Part shown: positions 21,784-24,710 of the stretch, piece by piece
Layout: every line of letters begins with the position of its first letter
Position numbering within the stretch: the stretch's first letter is position 1
DNA from: Candidatus Pacearchaeota archaeon
Lineage (GTDB): Archaea > Nanobdellota > Nanobdellia > Pacearchaeales > GW2011-AR1
Assembly: GCA_026395855.1 (NCBI GenBank)
Contig: JAPLXX010000027.1
Location: forward strand, 1-24,710
Reading direction: 5' to 3'
Length of the DNA: 24,710 bases
Position numbers and translations under genes: made by a program
The notes under the pieces: model-generated
The model's input: the letters and a program-made list of their open reading frames with translations, nothing else
Told to the model about the DNA's origin: nothing
Database searches by the model: none

Positions 21784-22575
21784 ATGAAAGCTATCATTTT
21801 AGCAGCTGGTTTAGGAACAAGGCTTGGAAAATATACTCAAGACAAACCTAAATGCATGTTGGAATTTATGGGAAAAACTCTTATTGAAAGACAAGTTGAG
21901 ACAATAAAAAAGCTGGGAATCAAAGAAATCATTGTAATCAGAGGACATTTCGGAGGCAAAATAAATTTAACAGGAGTTACTTATGTCGAATGGTCTGGTC
22001 CTGAAACAAACATGGTTCCGGATTTATTTGAAGCAGAAAAGTACTTTGATGATGATTTTATAGTTGTTTATGGTGATGTCCTTTTTGATGAAAAAACTTT
22101 CACAAAACTTATGAATTGCGATAAAGATATTTGTGTTACTGTTGATGATAACTGGAAAGATTATTGGAGAGCCCGTTTTAACAGTAATTTAGAAGATTTG
22201 GAAAGCGTGCACATTGGAAAAGAAGGGGATATAATTGAACTTGGAACCCCTGATTGCCTTCCTGAAGATTGTCATGCGAGATATGTTGGATTAATTAAGT
22301 TTTCAAAAAATGGTGCTAAAGCACTAAAAAAAGTTTATCATGAAAACAAAGAAAAATACTGGGATAAAGATGAAAAGTGGATGAACTCAAAGAATTTTAA
22401 ACGTGCATATATGACGGATATACTGCAGGCGATAATTAACTCAGGATTTAAAATATGGCCGTTACATATTTTTGGCGGGTGGCTTGAGTTTGATACTGTC
22501 AATGATTATGAATTAGCAAATAGGTGGTTAAAAGAGGGTATATTAAACAAATTTATTAGAATAGATGGAAACTGA
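21784..22575 (+). CDS. Nucleotidyltransferase, candidate CTP:phosphoglutamine cytidylyltransferase (Cj1416-like)
   Basis: The 263-residue protein is a GT-A-like NTP_transferase. It begins MKAIILAAGLGTRLG with the nucleotide loop at 7-14 and Lys23 in the KPK motif. IVVYGDVLFDE at 93-103 supplies the metal-binding Asp98, and YMTDILQAII and GGWLEFDT near the C-terminus complete the fold. The compact length and GGWLEFDT ending fit small-molecule phosphate cytidylyltransferases (LicC phosphocholine type, and Cj1416, which joins CTP and L-glutamine phosphate to give CDP-L-glutamine) rather than RmlA-type sugar enzymes. The preceding kinase-like and hydrolase genes favour the Cj1416 role; there is no choline kinase or transporter gene in the window. 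Start 21784 has an AGGAG site; the frame extends back to 21736 but that part carries no conserved sequence. Confidence 0.8.
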   Translation: MKAIILAAGLGTRLGKYTQDKPKCMLEFMGKTLIERQVETIKKLGIKEIIVIRGHFGGKINLTGVTYVEWSGPETNMVPDLFEAEKYFDDDFIVVYGDVLFDEKTFTKLMNCDKDICVTVDDNWKDYWRARFNSNLEDLESVHIGKEGDIIELGTPDCLPEDCHARYVGLIKFSKNGAKALKKVYHENKEKYWDKDEKWMNSKNFKRAYMTDILQAIINSGFKIWPLHIFGGWLEFDTVNDYELANRWLKEGILNKFIRIDGN

Positions 22576-23902
22576 AGTTTATCCCTGGGATACTAAAGAA
22601 AAACAACAGGAAAGAAAACCATATGGTTTTGTAGATTTTCCAGAAGATTTCTTAGACTGCTATAGACACAAAAGATCTAAAGCTATACAGATATTGGGTC
22701 TAAAAGCACCTCTTGCTTTACAATTACAACCTTATGACCAAGCCCAATTTGAATTATTGGGTGTATTCGACGCTGCCAAGGTAATAGACACACTTTATTT
22801 GGCAACTTCTAAAAGAATAGATCTTACTCCGACAGAACTAAAACATTTTTGGAGAGTTCTCAAAAAAGCAGATTTGAGGAAATTAAAAGCAAGTTATGAT
22901 GGGGAATTTATTAATGCTGCACCAGAGGACTTAGATCTCCAAAGCAGGGCTTTGTTATCTCTTACTTTATTAAATTATTCTGCTAAAAGAAATCAAGGAT
23001 ATTTGCAGGCATTAAGCACCTCTCTAAAATTGAATGATGCTCTTATTGCAGGAATTGACTTGTTAAGAAGCCCTTTGGAAAGAACAACCTTCTCACATGC
23101 ATTGAGAACAGAAGCTCGGGAAGTAAGCAGACTTGAGAAAGAGGTCTTATCAATGGACCTTCCTAATGTATCTGCACAAGAAATCAAACCGTCATCACTG
23201 CATAGAATTTCCAACTTAGGCATGTTATTACAAGAAGGGAATAGAGCAAAAGCATATTTGCAGGCGCTTGTTTTAGCAGGATTTTATCCTAATTATGTTT
23301 GTCTTTTAAGAGATTCTAATTTTAATGCATCCATTAACCAAGCACCAACTCATAGAAGGACCCTCTTATTTGATCCTAATGTACCTGAAGAAACGACTCT
23401 TAAAGAAAAAGGTATACCTTATCAAATAATTACTTCAGATTCATGCAATAGCCCAGAGGTTGTTAATGCTATCAGAGCCAGGGATGAGAAATATTTTGTA
23501 TTTTCTGGGAAAGGAATCTTAAATGAGATTTTTGGGGCTGGAAAAAAATTAATCCATGTGCATCCGGGAAAACTTCCGGAGTATAGAGGAAGCACATGCC
23601 ATTTTTATTCTGTGCTGGCAGGAGATGGCTGGCATTGCTCTGCTTTCATTATGAATCCCAAAATAGATGAAGGAGATTTAATTCTCACAAAAAAATTTCC
23701 TCTGCCGGGAAAAAATATAGACGATGCAAGAATTTATGATCCTTATGCGAGATCAAAAACATTGGTTGATGTGATAAGGCAGTTGTCAGAAAGGGGTTCT
23801 ATTCAAACAACCAGACAAAATTTATCCGAAGGGCTTATGTATTATACTATTCATCCTGTGCTTGGATTTATCAGAAGAAAATTCCTAGACACAATAGAAT
23901 AA
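22565..23902 (+). CDS. Formyltransferase-like C-terminal domain with an unrecognised helical N-terminal region
   Basis: The 445-residue protein has two parts. Residues about 1-230 are largely helical, with many Leu, Ala, Lys and Asp residues (KHFWRVLKKADLRKLK; LQSRALLSLTLLNYSAKR), and match no family I recognise. Residues about 235-410 look like a Fmt/ArnA-type formyltransferase: FVFSGKGIL at 311-319, LIHVHPGKLPEYRG at 329-342, and KIDEGDLIL at 366-374. His333 and Asp368 match two residues of the Asn-His-Asp catalytic triad, but the Asn is His331. The gene overlaps the cytidylyltransferase gene by 11 bp, so it belongs to the same transcript. It reads less Lys- and poly-A-rich than its neighbours, suggesting separate acquisition. 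It may act on the phosphoramidate product or its sugar acceptor, but this is a guess; loss of the Asn may mean a non-formyl reaction. Confidence 0.65.
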   Translation: METEVYPWDTKEKQQERKPYGFVDFPEDFLDCYRHKRSKAIQILGLKAPLALQLQPYDQAQFELLGVFDAAKVIDTLYLATSKRIDLTPTELKHFWRVLKKADLRKLKASYDGEFINAAPEDLDLQSRALLSLTLLNYSAKRNQGYLQALSTSLKLNDALIAGIDLLRSPLERTTFSHALRTEAREVSRLEKEVLSMDLPNVSAQEIKPSSLHRISNLGMLLQEGNRAKAYLQALVLAGFYPNYVCLLRDSNFNASINQAPTHRRTLLFDPNVPEETTLKEKGIPYQIITSDSCNSPEVVNAIRARDEKYFVFSGKGILNEIFGAGKKLIHVHPGKLPEYRGSTCHFYSVLAGDGWHCSAFIMNPKIDEGDLILTKKFPLPGKNIDDARIYDPYARSKTLVDVIRQLSERGSIQTTRQNLSEGLMYYTIHPVLGFIRRKFLDTIE

Positions 23903-23909
23903 AAAAGAA

Positions 23910-24710
23910 TCATTCGCTATTCTTCTTGAGCTTATTGATTTTTACTTTTAATCCTTCCTTTAATTCAAAATTTAACTTTTTTCTCATTTCTTTTGCTATA
24001 TCCGGGTTCTTACTTATTAAATTTTTTATCTCTTCTGGATCTTTTTCCAAATCATAAAGTTCTTCTGAATCATTCCAGTAATTTTTAATAAATTTCCATT
24101 TAGAAGTTCTTATGACCCGCACATTTGGTTTTTTAGGGGGAATTTTTGGATCTGGATAAGGATTTCCAGATTCGGAGAAAGATATTCTTTCTTCCTCTTC
24201 ACCGTCAATAAGATTTCTCATGCTTTTTCCATCCATTTTTTCCGATTCACTCATTGCTTTGATTCCCAGATAATCCAGAATTGTCGGCATAATATCAATA
24301 GTTCTTACAAGCTGCTTTATCTCCTTTTGAGGAAAAATCAGAGAATTTTTAAAAAGTGCAAAAGTTCTCAAAGTGTAATCATAACAATAAACACCATAGG
24401 ATTTTTCTCCAAATTTTTCTCCGGAGCCTATTCCATGATCTGAGTTTACTATTAAGATAGAATCATCAAAGTTCAGATCATCTATCTTATCTAAAATCTT
24501 TCCCAAATAATTGTCAGCTTCGGCTAAATAGGAATCATATGCTACCAAATTTTCGTCCTTTTTTTCAAAATATTCCTTGCTAAAATTGTTATATTTCTTT
24601 GAAACATTTATCTTTACGCTATTTTGAATCATTGAATAATCCAAAAAAACGAAGAAAGGTTTTTTTGACAGCCTTAATTGATTAAGCAATTCCAAATGTC
24701 TTTTTAAAAG
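23910..24710 (-). CDS. Sulfatase / alkaline-phosphatase-superfamily protein (N-terminus beyond the window)
   Basis: The frame is open to the window edge, so the annotated part is the C-terminal portion of about 266 residues. It contains FFVFLDYS (the strand before an expected metal or substrate site), SDHGIGSGEKFGEKS (the metal-binding Asp-His pair of sulfatases), VRTIDIMPTILDYLGI, DGKSMRNLI and the late ELYDLEKDPEEIKNLI, a hallmark of sulfatase C-termini. The Cys/Ser-x-Pro-x-Arg formylglycine site would be upstream and is not visible, so catalytic type is open: it could be a sulfatase, a phosphodiesterase or a phospho-group transferase. It converges on the formyltransferase-like gene with a 7-base gap. 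No ATG start is visible in the window; the first part is simply cut. Confidence 0.8.
   Translation of the reverse strand, partial: LLKRHLELLNQLRLSKKPFFVFLDYSMIQNSVKINVSKKYNNFSKEYFEKKDENLVAYDSYLAEADNYLGKILDKIDDLNFDDSILIVNSDHGIGSGEKFGEKSYGVYCYDYTLRTFALFKNSLIFPQKEIKQLVRTIDIMPTILDYLGIKAMSESEKMDGKSMRNLIDGEEEERISFSESGNPYPDPKIPPKKPNVRVIRTSKWKFIKNYWNDSEELYDLEKDPEEIKNLISKNPDIAKEMRKKLNFELKEGLKVKINKLKKNSE

Noticed and set aside
21784..22575. Call as a glucose-1-phosphate thymidylyltransferase (RmlA)
   Set aside because: No other dTDP-sugar genes are nearby. The length and the GGWLEFDT ending fit LicC/Cj1416-type cytidylyltransferases better.
1..24710. CRISPR arrays, tRNA or rRNA genes, insertion sequences, tandem repeats
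   Set aside because: I looked for regularly spaced repeats, transposase motifs and cloverleaf-like G+C-rich segments in the gaps and found none. All gaps are short and AT-rich.

Overview
This window looks like an AT-rich archaeal chromosome, most likely from the DPANN group (Woesearchaeota/Pacearchaeota-like), although the lineage is an inference. The archaeal evidence is an AglB/STT3-type oligosaccharyltransferase beside an Alg7/DPAGT1-like GlcNAc-1-phosphate transferase, a SpoIIM/DUF95 membrane protein, and an eIF2B/ribose-1,5-bisphosphate-isomerase-family gene. In addition, a TTTAAA box sits 24-29 nt before the start codon of most first-in-operon genes, which fits leaderless archaeal transcription. 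Gene density is very high: overlaps of 4-20 bp are normal and two convergent pairs share a single TTAA for both stop codons.

Layout. 1-81 is the tail of an unidentified plus-strand gene. 196-1020 (minus) is the eIF2B/R15P-isomerase-family gene. 1130-5809 holds three plus-strand membrane genes (SpoIIM-like, GlcNAc-1-P transferase, AglB), each with its own TATA-like box; the last two are the core of N-glycosylation. 5857-13183 is one tightly overlapping seven-gene operon: UDP-GlcNAc 2-epimerase, GT4, FemAB-like acyltransferase, ArnD-like NodB deacetylase/deformylase, and three more GT4 glycosyltransferases. 13180-14040 (minus, GT2) and 14091-15217 (plus, methyltransferase and small deacetylase-like protein) diverge from one shared TATA box. 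15214-18587 (minus) carries a Wzx-type flippase and three SAM methyltransferases. Together these genes would build, decorate, flip and transfer a lipid-linked surface glycan.

The most striking part is 18688-22575. Three consecutive plus-strand genes encode a PEP-synthase-like ATP-grasp/phosphohistidine enzyme, a class-I glutamine-amidotransferase-like hydrolase, and a CTP-type nucleotidyltransferase. They match, in kind and in transcriptional order, Cj1418-Cj1417-Cj1416 of Campylobacter jejuni (L-glutamine kinase, gamma-glutamyl-CDP-amidate hydrolase, CTP:phosphoglutamine cytidylyltransferase), which make cytidine diphosphoramidate for the O-methyl phosphoramidate capsule modification. The window therefore probably encodes a phosphoramidate (P-N bond) decoration pathway linked to archaeal glycosylation genes. 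A fourth gene (22565-23902) overlaps the cassette and joins an unrecognised helical N-terminal region to a formyltransferase-like C-terminal domain. The window ends inside a minus-strand sulfatase/alkaline-phosphatase-superfamily gene.

No tRNA, rRNA, CRISPR array, insertion sequence or tandem repeat was seen. No stretch over 300 bases lacks a gene. All functional calls come from reading motifs by eye, without database searches.
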